Source: Nostoc foliaceum FACHB-393 (GTDB lineage: Bacteria > Cyanobacteriota > Cyanobacteriia > Cyanobacteriales > Nostocaceae). Taken from it: DNA of 64,000 nucleotides. A program made the translations under genes and the position numbers. The notes beneath the pieces are model-generated. The model had not been told where the DNA came from. It saw only the letters and a list, made by a program, of their open reading frames with translations, and made no database searches. Positions 25,311 to 34,751 of this stretch are shown in pieces. The first letter of the stretch is position 1. The number at the start of each line of letters is the position of its first letter. The stretch is taken from the NCBI RefSeq assembly GCF_014698505.1, contig NZ_JACJTD010000004.1, positions 235,089 through 299,088 on the forward strand. The letters run 5' to 3'.

Positions 25311-25419
25311 ATTTTTCAGCATTACACAACATTATTTAACCATTTTGTCAAGTCTGCCACTGCGGAGAAATCTAATAGCGCCTCACTTAAATCCTCTAAT
25401 TGAGTTAGGGATAATAGCC

Positions 25420-25974
25420 TTAGCGCGGCTTGTTGAGCGAATCACTTACTTGAGTGCCCGTATAATTGGGAACCCAACCTTCTGCAATCGCAAAATAGCG
25501 TACCCCTTTGAAATTCAACGATGCAGTCGGGCTGCACCAATGCTCAACGCCGGCGGGGATATAGAGATAGTCTTGTGCCTGAACTAAAAGCTGTACTTGG
25601 CTGCCATCAGGTCGCACGAAGCCATAGATCATTTCTCCTGCCAACACATAGAGGGGTTCAGCGCCAGGATGAGTATGGTAACGCCCGTAGGTTGCTATCA
25701 GATGGTGAAGATTAAAGGAACCTGGATGCACATTTAGCAAGTCACACCAGAGAGCGCCATTTTCTTGCTGAATAAATTCAAAGACGCTGTTATGGAGTTC
25801 TACACAATAACGTTTCTCGGACTCAGTTAAAAAGTCCTGGTCTAGCAGATTGGGAAAGAGAAGCGATGTTCCTGGGTCATAGTGTCTGAGTTCAATGCCA
25901 AGAGGGGCAAGCTCACGAGCTATTTCGCCTAAATCGCTCTCAATCGTACCGTCGTCAAGTAGTAGGTTAGCCAT
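25420..25974 (-). CDS. Acireductone dioxygenase-like cupin
   Basis: 184 residues, the size of acireductone dioxygenase (ARD, methionine salvage: oxidises 1,2-dihydroxy-3-keto-5-methylthiopentene). The metal-site pattern is visible: RYHTHPGAEPLYVLAGEM (HxHxxxxE, E four residues after the second His) and IPAGVEHWCSP with the third His, then a terminal AEGWVPNYTG typical of ARD. No other methionine-salvage gene is in the window. The N-terminus (MANLLLDDGTIESDLGEIARELAPLGIEL) also fits. It could be a divergent cupin with another substrate. Confidence 0.7.
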   Translation of the reverse strand: MANLLLDDGTIESDLGEIARELAPLGIELRHYDPGTSLLFPNLLDQDFLTESEKRYCVELHNSVFEFIQQENGALWCDLLNVHPGSFNLHHLIATYGRYHTHPGAEPLYVLAGEMIYGFVRPDGSQVQLLVQAQDYLYIPAGVEHWCSPTASLNFKGVRYFAIAEGWVPNYTGTQVSDSLNKPR

Positions 25975-26351
25975 GACAAAAAGACTAATTAACTGTTAAG
26001 AAGAGTATACTCAACTTTGAGCTTAAAAGTCACTATTTCCGATTGATAAGCCGGGGTTTAATTTCCTGGAGACATCTTGTTAACTCACTCTCAATCCTCA
26101 TTCACCAAGGCGGCGGGAAGCCCACTTCTTCTCTACGAGACGCTGTGCGAACAAGGGGTGTCCGAGATAGCCGCCCCGCCGCCGTTAACTGATGACTGAT
26201 GACTGTTAACCGTCAACCGTCATCAGTCAACGTGAAACAGCCCTACCTTTGAGGGGTGGAATGAGCTTAAAGAAGAAATTTATCGCCAGAATGATGTTCA
26301 TTGGTACCAATAGCATCTAAGCTAGTACGGGTGAACTATATCTAGCATGGA
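25975..26351. other. Intergenic region with palindromic repeats
   Basis: About 375 bp. GGCGGCGGG (26109-26117) pairs with CCCCGCCGCC (26174-26183), and the inside holds a CTCTACGAGACGCTGTGCG repeat fragment. It is followed by GATGACTGATGACTG and an inverted GTCATCAGTCAAC (about 26184-26232). These lie between the divergent cupin and photolyase genes. Confidence 0.55.
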
Positions 26352-27797
26352 ATGTCTGACTTAATTCTGTTTTGGCATCGGCGCGATTTACGCATTTCTG
26401 ACAATACGGGGCTGGCTGCGGCAAAACGGCAGAGTCCGAAAGTGGTGGGCGTGTTTTGCCTTGATCCGCATATTCTGGAACGAGATGATGTTGCTCCTGT
26501 AAGAGTAACTTATATGATTGGCTGTTTGCAGAAACTCCAAGAGAGATATGCTGAAGTTGGTAGCCAGTTGTTAATCCTCCACGCTGATCCTGTACAAGCG
26601 ATACCAGCTTTAGCAGAGGCAATAAATGCCAAAGCTGTTTTTTGGAATTGGGATGTAGAACCTTATTCGCAAGAACGTGATCGCGCCGTTATAAATGCCC
26701 TCAAAGAAAAAGGCATTCAGTTTCTTAACCAAAACTGGGATCAAATCCTTACCTCCCCAGATGAGATCCGCACGGGAGGTAATCAACCTTATACGGTTTA
26801 CACCCCCTTCTGGAAAAATTGGATTACCAAACCGAAAGCGAACCCAGTAGAAACTCTGCAAAATGTTGAGGGGTTAACAGATGCTGAACAAGAAATTGCT
26901 CAACTTGCAGGAGCCTTGACACTACCTTCAGCTAAAGATTTAGGATTTATTTGGGATGAACAATTGATTATTTCACCGGGAGAGGCGGCGGCGCAAGAAC
27001 GGCTAGAGGAATTTACTAATAAAGCTATTACTGAATACCAAGAACAGCGGAATTTCCCCGCAGTGGACGGAACATCGCAACTGAGTGCAGCTTTGAAATT
27101 TGGCGTAATTGGCATTCGCACCGTTTGGCAAGCCACGATAGAAGCACTGGAAAACAGCCGCAGTGAGGAAACAGCAGTTAATATTCGCACATGGCAACAG
27201 GAATTAGCTTGGCGGGAGTTTTATCAACATGCAATGTATAACTTCCCCGAATTAGCTGATGGTGCTTTCCGTGACACCTTTAAGAACTTTCCTTGGGAAA
27301 CTAACGAAGAACACTTCCAAGCTTGGTGTGAGGGGAGAACAGGCTACCCCATTGTGGATGCAGCAATGCGTCAGATGAATGAAAGTGGCTGGATGCATAA
27401 CCGTTGTCGAATGATTGTCGCCAGTTTCCTCACTAAAGACTTGCTAATTAATCCCCAATTGGGAGAAAAATACTTTATGCAGCACCTGATTGATGGAGAT
27501 TTATCTGCCAATAATGGTGGTTGGCAATGGAGTGCTTCTAGCGGCATGGATCCCAAGCCTGTGAGGATTTTTAACCCAGCTAGTCAAACACAAAAATTTG
27601 ATCCAGAGGGAGAATATATTCGGCAATGGGTATCAGAATTGCGATCTGTAGATACAGAATATTTAGTTACTGGTAAAATTCCACCTTTAGAACGTCATGC
27701 TGTTGGCTATCCTGACCCAATTGTCGATCATAAAATCCAACAACAGCAGTTTAAACAGCGTTATCAACAACAAAAAACCCTTAGTAGTGGTGAGTAA
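26352..27797 (+). CDS. phrA: Deoxyribodipyrimidine photolyase (class I CPD photolyase)
   Basis: Light-driven repair of cyclobutane pyrimidine dimers. 481 residues. N-terminal antenna (Rossmann) domain starting [19 protein letters not shown]-terminal FAD domain with [14 protein letters not shown], the signature [21 protein letters not shown] and [23 protein letters not shown]. The signature and length match cyanobacterial 8-HDF-type photolyases. A cryptochrome role cannot be excluded from sequence alone but is less likely. It stands alone. Confidence 0.93.
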   Translation: MSDLILFWHRRDLRISDNTGLAAAKRQSPKVVGVFCLDPHILERDDVAPVRVTYMIGCLQKLQERYAEVGSQLLILHADPVQAIPALAEAINAKAVFWNWDVEPYSQERDRAVINALKEKGIQFLNQNWDQILTSPDEIRTGGNQPYTVYTPFWKNWITKPKANPVETLQNVEGLTDAEQEIAQLAGALTLPSAKDLGFIWDEQLIISPGEAAAQERLEEFTNKAITEYQEQRNFPAVDGTSQLSAALKFGVIGIRTVWQATIEALENSRSEETAVNIRTWQQELAWREFYQHAMYNFPELADGAFRDTFKNFPWETNEEHFQAWCEGRTGYPIVDAAMRQMNESGWMHNRCRMIVASFLTKDLLINPQLGEKYFMQHLIDGDLSANNGGWQWSASSGMDPKPVRIFNPASQTQKFDPEGEYIRQWVSELRSVDTEYLVTGKIPPLERHAVGYPDPIVDHKIQQQQFKQRYQQQKTLSSGE

Positions 27798-28144
27798 AAT
27801 TGTGGGTTTTTTAATGTTTCTTCCTTAAAAATGTTCGTAGTCAGGACTGAAGTCTTGATTTTGTCATTGTCTGCAAGACCAAAATTTTAAGTATTTATAC
27901 TTTATTTTGGCAAGAGATGCGTGTAGCAATATTCCCAAAGGGATATGCCAAAATCTTTTGGTGCAAGTGATCGCAACTAGATGGAAATGACCAAGCTTTC
28001 AGCCTAGTTTGCATAATTTCGGATACATTACCGCAAATGCGCTGATACTTTATTTTCCCCTCTTCATAAATTCCGCAAAAACACCGTTACGCTATTTGTG
28101 CTTGTGATCAAAACTTAGAGCATCCAGTTTATTAGGGCGTGTTT
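27798..28144. other. Intergenic region, small hairpin
   Basis: About 345 bp. A short inverted repeat TCAGGACTGAAGTCTTGA (about 27841-27858) resembles a dispersed AGTCCT/AGGACT element. Otherwise nothing distinctive was seen. Confidence 0.4.
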
Positions 28145-28378
28145 ATGACCAACCCTGTAACGACGGTTATCCAAGTCAATCTGGAGATGGCTCTAGAAGT
28201 AGCTCAAGAATTGGAGCAAGCTCCATACACTCAACTCAGTACTTATTGTTTAGAGATATTAAGGGAGATAGGATGCCCTGGTACTGAACTCCCAGTTAAC
28301 TTACAAACTCGCGATCAGCAGCTAAACTTTATCACTGGCTTTGCATCTTATGCATTTGGGGAGGTACAAAGTGTATAA
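28145..28378 (+). CDS. Small conserved hypothetical protein, first of an overlapping pair
   Basis: 77 residues from ATG 28145, chosen over GTG 28139 because AGGG (28134-28137) is correctly spaced for it. It starts MTNPVTTVIQVNLEMALEVAQELEQAPY; mostly helical, no recognised domain, no signal peptide. Its end overlaps the next gene by 8 bp, so the pair is likely translationally coupled. Confidence 0.6.
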   Translation: MTNPVTTVIQVNLEMALEVAQELEQAPYTQLSTYCLEILREIGCPGTELPVNLQTRDQQLNFITGFASYAFGEVQSV

Positions 28379-28652
28379 AACATTAATTGAAGATATCTTC
28401 TATGATCCAGAAGAGGCAGAAGAAACTACTTTTCCCGCCACCGATAAAGATTTATTAATTTTAACAGAAAAGTTTTTAGGGTTTGAAATTCCTTCAAAGG
28501 TTTTCTTACAAGCTATAGCCATTGCTGATTACGATGGTGCAGCTGCTTTCCGCTACGTTGATAATTATTTGACTACCCTCAAAAATAAGAATAAACATAA
28601 GCATAAGAAATTACTTGTGTTAGGAGCTTCGACTAGGTTTGAGAATAATTAA
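28371..28652 (+). CDS. Small conserved hypothetical protein, second of an overlapping pair
   Basis: 93 residues from GTG 28371, which follows GGGGAGG at a suitable distance; the in-frame ATGs at 28341 and 28350 have no such site. Sequence MYKTLIEDIFYDPEEAEETTFPATDK then helical; the C-terminus has a basic run (KNKNKHKHKK). No family recognised. Two overlapping small genes of this size recall toxin-antitoxin or chaperone pairs, but neither shows a diagnostic motif. Confidence 0.6.
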   Translation: MYKTLIEDIFYDPEEAEETTFPATDKDLLILTEKFLGFEIPSKVFLQAIAIADYDGAAAFRYVDNYLTTLKNKNKHKHKKLLVLGASTRFENN

Positions 28653-28716
28653 CGTGGTTCTTCACAAGCTAACCCTGAACCAATACGATTTAGATAAGAT
28701 ATTTTGCACGACCGAT

Positions 28717-28745
28717 GTAGAGACGTTGCATTACAAGGTCTCTAC
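28717..28745. repeat. GTAGAGAC/GTCTCTAC hairpin repeat
   Basis: GTAGAGAC (28717-28724) with its exact complement at 28738-28745 around GTTGCATTACAAG, in the gap between converging genes. It may serve as a bidirectional terminator, but it lacks a T-run and looks like a common interspersed palindrome. Confidence 0.5.
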
Positions 28746-28843
28746 AGAGATTTGTCCTACACCGATAAGAAAGAACAATTAAAATTTATCGGTATCTGAG
28801 GCTGGGTTCTTTATTAGAGCAAGCATTTTTCTGTGTGTGCTAA

Positions 28844-30064
28844 TTACGAATTAGTCCCAAGACAAACTTGTTCATAGCTTTTACCAGCGATATCCCAAGT
28901 GAATTCAGTTTCTACCAGTTGTCTACCGTTGTGAGACAATTCTGAACGCAGATGTGGACGATCAAATAGTTGACTAATAGCGGTGATGTACTCTGTCGGT
29001 TTATTCGCTCGTAATGCTCGTAATGATTGACTAGAACCATCTACGGCTAATCCTTCTAAGCCGCGATCGCTTGCCACTACAGGTATACCAGCTGCCATTG
29101 CCTCTAAAGTTTTATTTTTAATGCCAAACCCAGTCCGCATGGGTACAACACAGATGGTTGCTTGATGTAAATATTCTACCATCGAAGGTACACGCCCAAT
29201 CACATTAATTCCTGGTCTTTTATCGAGTGCTAAAACTTCTGGTACCGGATGAGAACCGACAATATCAAAAGTTGTATCAGGATAAATTTTTTGAATTTCT
29301 GGCAAAACTTGGTTGCTGAAAAAGCAGACAGCATCAATGTTTGCCAAATTATCCATTGCACCGATAAAAATTAAGCGATGTCCTCCTGGATCGGTGGTAC
29401 GGTTGGGGAAAGAAACTAAATCTACGCCATTGGGAATAACTGTAATTTCACTATTAGGGTTAAATTCCTGTAGTTGAATTTTATCTTCTTCTGTTGTTGC
29501 GACAATTGCCGAAAATTTAGCACAGTAGCTTTGTTCATAACGATGCAAAAGTGGGAGATTAATTTTGTCTCTGAGGGAATTTTCTGAAATACCCGTTGCT
29601 AGTTGGTTCCGACAGGTAGCGTAAACAGAACTATGAACATTAACTATGGTTTTTAGCTGTTTCTGAAAATGCGATTGTACATAAATTTCATTGACGCTAT
29701 GTTCGCAGGTAATCACATCACATTTTCCCGCTTCCACCCAGTTATTAATCCAAGTTTGCATCTCAAGTGAGTAGCGGTTGAATACACTTGGTGGTGTCCC
29801 CTGTTGTAAAAATCTACCAAATCGCTGTATTTTCTGGAATATTCCGGTGGTTCCATAATCTGGCGGGCGTTCAAAAATGGCTAGATGATCCACACAATCG
29901 CGTAATCCTGCTATTTCTGCATCTGTAAGATCACCCTCGCGTTGAGTAGCAAGAGTAACAGTATGCCGTTGACTCAGGTATTTAAGTAAATTAAATGTCC
30001 TAACTTGGGTTCCCCCGCGTGTTGGTGGGTAGGGAAAGGTGGAAGATAGCATTAAAATGTTCAT
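28844..30064 (-). CDS. Glycosyltransferase family 4
   Basis: 406 residues, GT-B fold. Acceptor domain starts MNILMLSSTFPYPPTRGGTQVR (glycine-rich loop), donor domain has VIPNGVDL, FIGAMDNLANIDA and the nucleotide-sugar motif near KTLEAMAAGIPVVASDRGLEGL (EX7E-like, GT4). Likely transfers a sugar to an exopolysaccharide or envelope glycan. A second GT4 follows upstream on the same strand after 246 bp containing a repeat. Substrate unknown. Confidence 0.88.
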   Translation of the reverse strand: MNILMLSSTFPYPPTRGGTQVRTFNLLKYLSQRHTVTLATQREGDLTDAEIAGLRDCVDHLAIFERPPDYGTTGIFQKIQRFGRFLQQGTPPSVFNRYSLEMQTWINNWVEAGKCDVITCEHSVNEIYVQSHFQKQLKTIVNVHSSVYATCRNQLATGISENSLRDKINLPLLHRYEQSYCAKFSAIVATTEEDKIQLQEFNPNSEITVIPNGVDLVSFPNRTTDPGGHRLIFIGAMDNLANIDAVCFFSNQVLPEIQKIYPDTTFDIVGSHPVPEVLALDKRPGINVIGRVPSMVEYLHQATICVVPMRTGFGIKNKTLEAMAAGIPVVASDRGLEGLAVDGSSQSLRALRANKPTEYITAISQLFDRPHLRSELSHNGRQLVETEFTWDIAGKSYEQVCLGTNS

Positions 30065-30240
30065 ACAAGTGATGAATCAAATGTGATATATACACCATGA
30101 CCTCATTGGAGGCTGTATGTCATCATTTAACTCATCCCACGGCTACGAAAACATCGCAAGTCTTTCCGACATGCTCTCGCCTTCCCTCGTTTTCTTGAAT
30201 TGCCGTGGGGAAACCGATTAGTCATTGGTACTAATGACTA

Positions 30241-30295
30241 AATCGGCGGGTGGCTATCCCGAACACCCTTTGAAGGGATGGGATTCCCGCCGATT
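30241..30295. repeat. Palindromic interspersed repeat, copy 2
   Basis: Outer arms AATCGGCGGG (30241-30250) and CCCGCCGATT (30286-30295) are exact complements; the centre contains TTGAAGGGATGGGAT. The preceding TAGTCATTGGTACTAATGACTA and the following TTCGTTAGAAG also match the copy at 6721-6790. Confidence 0.75.
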
Positions 30296-30310
30296 TTCGT
30301 TAGAAGTCTC

Positions 30311-31498
30311 TTACCAGACAGTTTGCGATCGCTCTTGTACAACTTGCTGATATACTTCTTCAGTTTGCTTGGCTAGTTTCGGCCAGCTAAAGCGTCGCTC
30401 TAAATCTTTATAAGCATTATCCACCAGCCATTGCCGATATCCTGGATTTTTCAACACTTCCAAAATTCCCCAAGCTAAAGAATCGGGATTGTTCACCCAA
30501 GTGACAATGCCTGTTTTGGTATGTTGCACCACTTCGGGAAAACCACCAGTATCAGAAACTACTACAGGTACACGAGAGGCAAAGCTTTCTAAAGCTACAA
30601 TTCCAAAGGGTTCGTAAAGACTAGGAAAAACGGCACAGTCAGCGACAGTTTGGAATTTATCTAAGTATTCATCGGAGAGAAAACCCGTAAAATAGCAATG
30701 ATGCCAAATTCCTAAATCCCAGGCTTGGCGCTTGAGATGGTCAGTATTACCACCACCAACGATCACAAATTTCACGTTACCTCCCATTTGGGACAGTATT
30801 TTGGGTGCAGCATTAAGTAATACAGGTACACCCTTTTCGTAAGTCATGCGACCGAGGTAGTAAACGATTTTCTCCTCGTCTGCGGCGAATTGGCGGCGAA
30901 AATCCAGAGCATGGAAATCTACGTGATGTTGTTTCTTTTCGGCTCGGATACCGTTATAAATGACATCGATTTTGTCCCAAGGACTTTGTAGTGCTCGTCC
31001 TAGTTCTTGGCGCATATAGTCGCTACAGACGATAATCCGCCAAGCGTTGAAAGCTAGCAAGTTTTCTTTGCCATTAATATAGCCTTGGATGTCTGTGTGA
31101 ATACCGTTATAGCGTCCGTATTCTGTAGCGTGAATTGTGGCAATTAGTGGTATTTTAAAATTATGCTTGAGAGCGATCGCAGCATCTCCTACCAACCAAT
31201 CATGGGCATGAATTAAATCAAAAGGCCCTTCCTCTAAAATCAACTTCCCACCATGATCTCCCATACTCAGGTTGAGATTGACTACCCAGTGGAAAAAGTC
31301 ATTACTATGTGCCACTGGCACCCGATGCACCTTTACTCCCTCAACCACCTCATACATCGATGCCTGACCAAACTCCGCTGTAATCAGGTGGACTTCATGC
31401 CCTAGCTTTACTAGTTCTGGGTACAACTCCGCTACATGCCGCGCAATTCCCCCAACAATCCTCGGCGGAAACTCCCAACTCAGTACCAGTATCTTCAT
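30311..31498 (-). CDS. Glycosyltransferase family 4 (glycogen-synthase-like fold)
   Basis: 395 residues. N-terminus MKILVLSWEFPPRIVGGIARH has the GG-loop typical of GT4/GT5-like enzymes; donor motifs are YLGRMTYEKGV, FVIVGGG and FPSLYEPFGIVALESFASRVPVV, where the E-x7-E pair is seen. No membrane segment. Probably makes a glucan or envelope polysaccharide. It shares strand with the GT4 gene downstream and has no other sugar genes around it, so the acceptor is open. Confidence 0.88.
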   Translation of the reverse strand: MKILVLSWEFPPRIVGGIARHVAELYPELVKLGHEVHLITAEFGQASMYEVVEGVKVHRVPVAHSNDFFHWVVNLNLSMGDHGGKLILEEGPFDLIHAHDWLVGDAAIALKHNFKIPLIATIHATEYGRYNGIHTDIQGYINGKENLLAFNAWRIIVCSDYMRQELGRALQSPWDKIDVIYNGIRAEKKQHHVDFHALDFRRQFAADEEKIVYYLGRMTYEKGVPVLLNAAPKILSQMGGNVKFVIVGGGNTDHLKRQAWDLGIWHHCYFTGFLSDEYLDKFQTVADCAVFPSLYEPFGIVALESFASRVPVVVSDTGGFPEVVQHTKTGIVTWVNNPDSLAWGILEVLKNPGYRQWLVDNAYKDLERRFSWPKLAKQTEEVYQQVVQERSQTVW

Positions 31499-31728
31499 CT
31501 GCTAGACTCCCCAACACTTTACAAATATCTAAAAAACTACATTTACCTAAAAATACAAGGGTGGCAAATGCAGTGAGTATGTTTACTAAAATTTTGAGAT
31601 TTTTTAACAGTGATTTTGTTAAAGCTTATCAAAGGTTATCAACTGTGGGCTAGGGATAGGAAGCAAGGATAATACTAATTCGTAATTCGTAATTAGAACA
31701 ATTGAGCGCTCGTTTTGCAACTTAGGCT

Positions 31729-34395
31729 TTAAGAAGGGATAACGACGCAAACAGCATGAACTTGATCGCGCCCTTGCTGTTTGGCTAGATAAAGTGCTTT
31801 GTCCGCAGCATTAATCAAGTCTTGCGGCGAAATTTCAGAATTTGGCACAATGCTGACAACGCCTAGACTGACAGTAACGCGATCGCACACACTAGATTGA
31901 GCATGAGGAATGGCCAAGTTGCGGACTGCTTGTCGAATAGTTTGAGCTACATAGATTGCTCCTTGAATCTCTGTATTAGGCAGAATGACAGCAAATTCTT
32001 CCCCGCCGTAACGCGCTACTAAATCGGCTGGACGCTTAATAATACTTTTGAGGGTACTCCCCAATTGCCGCAAACAATCATCCCCTGCTAAATGCCCATA
32101 GGTATCGTTGTAGCGTTTAAAAAAATCGACATCGAACAAAATTAAAGACAACGGCGCTTGCTCGCGTTTGAGGCGATGCCACTCATCCTCAAGATACTCA
32201 TCAAATCGGCGGCGATTGGCTATTTGAGTCAAGCCATCTAGGGTAGCTAATCTTTGTAGTTCTTCATTGGCAGCTTGTACTTGCTGGTAGAGTACTGATT
32301 GATGAATAGCGATTGCTACTTGCCTTGCCAACTGCTGCAATAAATTAACTTCAAACGCTTGCCAGTAGCGAGGTGCGGCGCACTGGTGAGCAATCAGTAA
32401 ACCCCACAGATGCTCCCCATTCAAGATCGGCACTACCATCGCGGCCTTAATCTGATAAAGTTCTAATAACTCTAAAAGATCGGCTGAAAAATTAGACTCC
32501 TGAATATCATGTAGGACTGTAGGTAATCCCTGGTAATAGCCGCTAAAATCTTGTTTGATCGAAAATGGGTGCATTATGTGCTCTAATCTCTGGGGATAGT
32601 CATTACCCACTGATTCCGCTGCAAAATTGCCACTTCCGTCAGATTCTAACTGGTAGATAGCTACGGAATCTGAACCCAAACACTGTCGAATACTGTTGAC
32701 TGTTGTATGAAGAACCTCCTCCAAATTCAGTGATTGCCGAATCTGTTGAGTTACTTCAGTAATTAGCCGCTCTCCCTCCGCCTGTTGTCGCAGTAACCCT
32801 TCGACTTGTTTGCGAGTGCTAATGTCTTCTACCGAGCCAAGAATCTGCGTTGGAGTACCGCTACCATCTCTGGCAAAGATGACTTCTCGTGTATTGAGCC
32901 AACGCCACTCCCCATTTTTGTGTCGGAATCGGTATTCGGTGGAAATTACTTCATTGTCGCTAAGGTTAACGAAGCGACTTGGTAGGTCATAGCAGAGGTG
33001 TTGGTCATCTGGATGAAAGCAATTTATAAACCATTGCGGATCTGCTTGACAAATTTCCTCCGCAGAATAGCCTAAAACTGCTACACTCTGCTCGTTAAGA
33101 TAAATGCTTGTTCCTTGTAAAAGGTCAAACAAATACAAAATATGCGGTACGGTATTAGCAATTTTTTGTAGAAAGTCTTGACTTGAGCGCAATGCTTCTT
33201 CAGCTTTGTGGCGTTCGCGCAGTGCGGCTTGATATTCACTAATATCTCGCCCCTCGGAAATTAGTAGTGACACACGCCCTGTTTCATCGAGTATAGGACG
33301 TAGTGAGAAATCAATCGTCATAACTCGATGATCTCGACCTAAAACGTCAACTTCATAGCGAATCGATTCACCATTGGCAGCAGATGCGATCGCAGTTTTT
33401 AATTGTGCTTGGGTCTTTGGAGAAATTGTCCACCATTTTCCTTCCCAAAATGGTTTACCAACTACTTCTTTTCGAGTAATTCCAGCAAATTCCAGTGCTG
33501 TTTGGTTAGCTTCTAACACTATTCCATCCGGCTGAAGCAATCCGATAAAGTGAATGGTTTGATTGAAAATAGCACGGAATTTTTGCTCATTTTCACTTAA
33601 AGCTTGTTCTACCAGTTTACGGTCAGTAATATCTCTTCCAACCGATTGAAGTTCTACAATCGTACCCTGTTGATCAAATATCCCTCGAATAACCCACTGT
33701 GTCCACCGCACCCCTTGGCAAGCTATGACCCGATTTTCAATGGTGATAACGGGATTTTCTAAGCTGATGGAATTTACCAGACTAAACACACGTTCCCGGT
33801 CTTCCTCAAACACAACAGGTTCGTAGTGGTGGGTGATAATCTCTTCGCGCTTCAGTCCAAAAAATCGACAGAAAGCTTCATTAACAAATGTAACGATGCC
33901 ATCTGGTAAGCATCTAGCAATCAGTTCCGTTTGGTCTTCGAGGATGGCACGATAACGCGCTTCGCTTTCTTGCAGTGCTGCTTCTACCTGTTTGCGTTCG
34001 GTAATATCAAACACTAAACCCTGAAGTACCTGAGTTTGTCCATCGGCACAGAGAACAAGATTGGCTTGGTTTCGTACCCAAATTGTTCTGCCATCGTGCC
34101 TAATCATCCGATACTCAATGTTCAAAGGCTCTCCGGTAGCGATCGCAGTGTCTACAGCTTGCCAATAGCGATCGCGATCGTCTGGATGAGTGTAATCTAA
34201 CCAACTATTCAAGAAACCATGATTCCAATCTTCCGGGGCAATGCCTAATAATTGTTGCAGTTGCGGACTAATATAAGCTTCTTTTGCTGTGGTATTGATC
34301 GGTGAGATATAAACAACGCCCGGAATTTGTTCTACTAGAGTGCGATACTTTTGCTCCGCCTCAGAGAGTTTTTCTTGCGCCTGCTTGCGACTCAT
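31729..34395 (-). CDS. Multi-PAS/GAF diguanylate cyclase (GGDEF)
   Basis: Makes cyclic di-GMP from GTP. 888 residues, soluble. Four PAS/PAC units (about 15-135, 140-260, 265-390, 395-525), one GAF (about 545-700) and a C-terminal GGDEF domain (about 720-885) with an intact active site RYGGEEFAVILP. RPAD lies at the correct distance before it, giving the inhibitory I-site RxxD. The GAF lacks the Cys-His pair seen in the cyanobacteriochromes of this window (it reads NFSADLLELLELYQIKAAMVVPIL), so it is unlikely to bind bilin. No EAL domain. Signal unknown. Confidence 0.92.
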   Translation of the reverse strand: MSRKQAQEKLSEAEQKYRTLVEQIPGVVYISPINTTAKEAYISPQLQQLLGIAPEDWNHGFLNSWLDYTHPDDRDRYWQAVDTAIATGEPLNIEYRMIRHDGRTIWVRNQANLVLCADGQTQVLQGLVFDITERKQVEAALQESEARYRAILEDQTELIARCLPDGIVTFVNEAFCRFFGLKREEIITHHYEPVVFEEDRERVFSLVNSISLENPVITIENRVIACQGVRWTQWVIRGIFDQQGTIVELQSVGRDITDRKLVEQALSENEQKFRAIFNQTIHFIGLLQPDGIVLEANQTALEFAGITRKEVVGKPFWEGKWWTISPKTQAQLKTAIASAANGESIRYEVDVLGRDHRVMTIDFSLRPILDETGRVSLLISEGRDISEYQAALRERHKAEEALRSSQDFLQKIANTVPHILYLFDLLQGTSIYLNEQSVAVLGYSAEEICQADPQWFINCFHPDDQHLCYDLPSRFVNLSDNEVISTEYRFRHKNGEWRWLNTREVIFARDGSGTPTQILGSVEDISTRKQVEGLLRQQAEGERLITEVTQQIRQSLNLEEVLHTTVNSIRQCLGSDSVAIYQLESDGSGNFAAESVGNDYPQRLEHIMHPFSIKQDFSGYYQGLPTVLHDIQESNFSADLLELLELYQIKAAMVVPILNGEHLWGLLIAHQCAAPRYWQAFEVNLLQQLARQVAIAIHQSVLYQQVQAANEELQRLATLDGLTQIANRRRFDEYLEDEWHRLKREQAPLSLILFDVDFFKRYNDTYGHLAGDDCLRQLGSTLKSIIKRPADLVARYGGEEFAVILPNTEIQGAIYVAQTIRQAVRNLAIPHAQSSVCDRVTVSLGVVSIVPNSEISPQDLINAADKALYLAKQQGRDQVHAVCVVIPS

Positions 34396-34751
34396 GATGT
34401 TTTGAATTTCTACAATAAATTATATTTTGCTGTTAGAAATCCCGCACTAGAGGCACACTCAAGGATAGTTGAGCCAACAGTGAGTCAGTCTGCTTTGTGA
34501 AAGCTAAACCTGCCAGTAACAGGCTAAAACTCCTACACTTAAGGCTGCTGTTGACAGCCTTTGTAATTAAAATTAATGGATGTTGAAGAAGAATTGATAA
34601 CAAAAAAACTGGGGTGCGGGACTAAAAAGATCAGATGCAGATGCTCGCGGACTTGCTACCACTGCGCTATCTGCCACTCGACCTCCAATTCATTATGAAT
34701 TCTGATCGGAGGCGGAGCTTTCCTTGCTCCGCTCCTGACTCCTGAATTTTA
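34396..34751. other. Intergenic region, tRNA-like fragment only
   Basis: About 355 bp between the diguanylate cyclase and lepA (both minus strand). An AAGGCTG...CAGCCTT hairpin lies near 34540-34556. On the minus strand, GGCAGATAGCGCAGTGGTAGC near 34673 looks like a tRNA 5' half, but no matching acceptor or T-arm follows. Nothing else is seen. Confidence 0.4.

Noticed and set aside
34609..34680. tRNA-like sequence on the minus strand (GGCAGATAGCGCAGTGGTAGC)
   Set aside because: The D-arm resembles a tRNA, but the acceptor stem has no partner, no anticodon arm forms and the T-loop consensus is absent. At most a decayed fragment.
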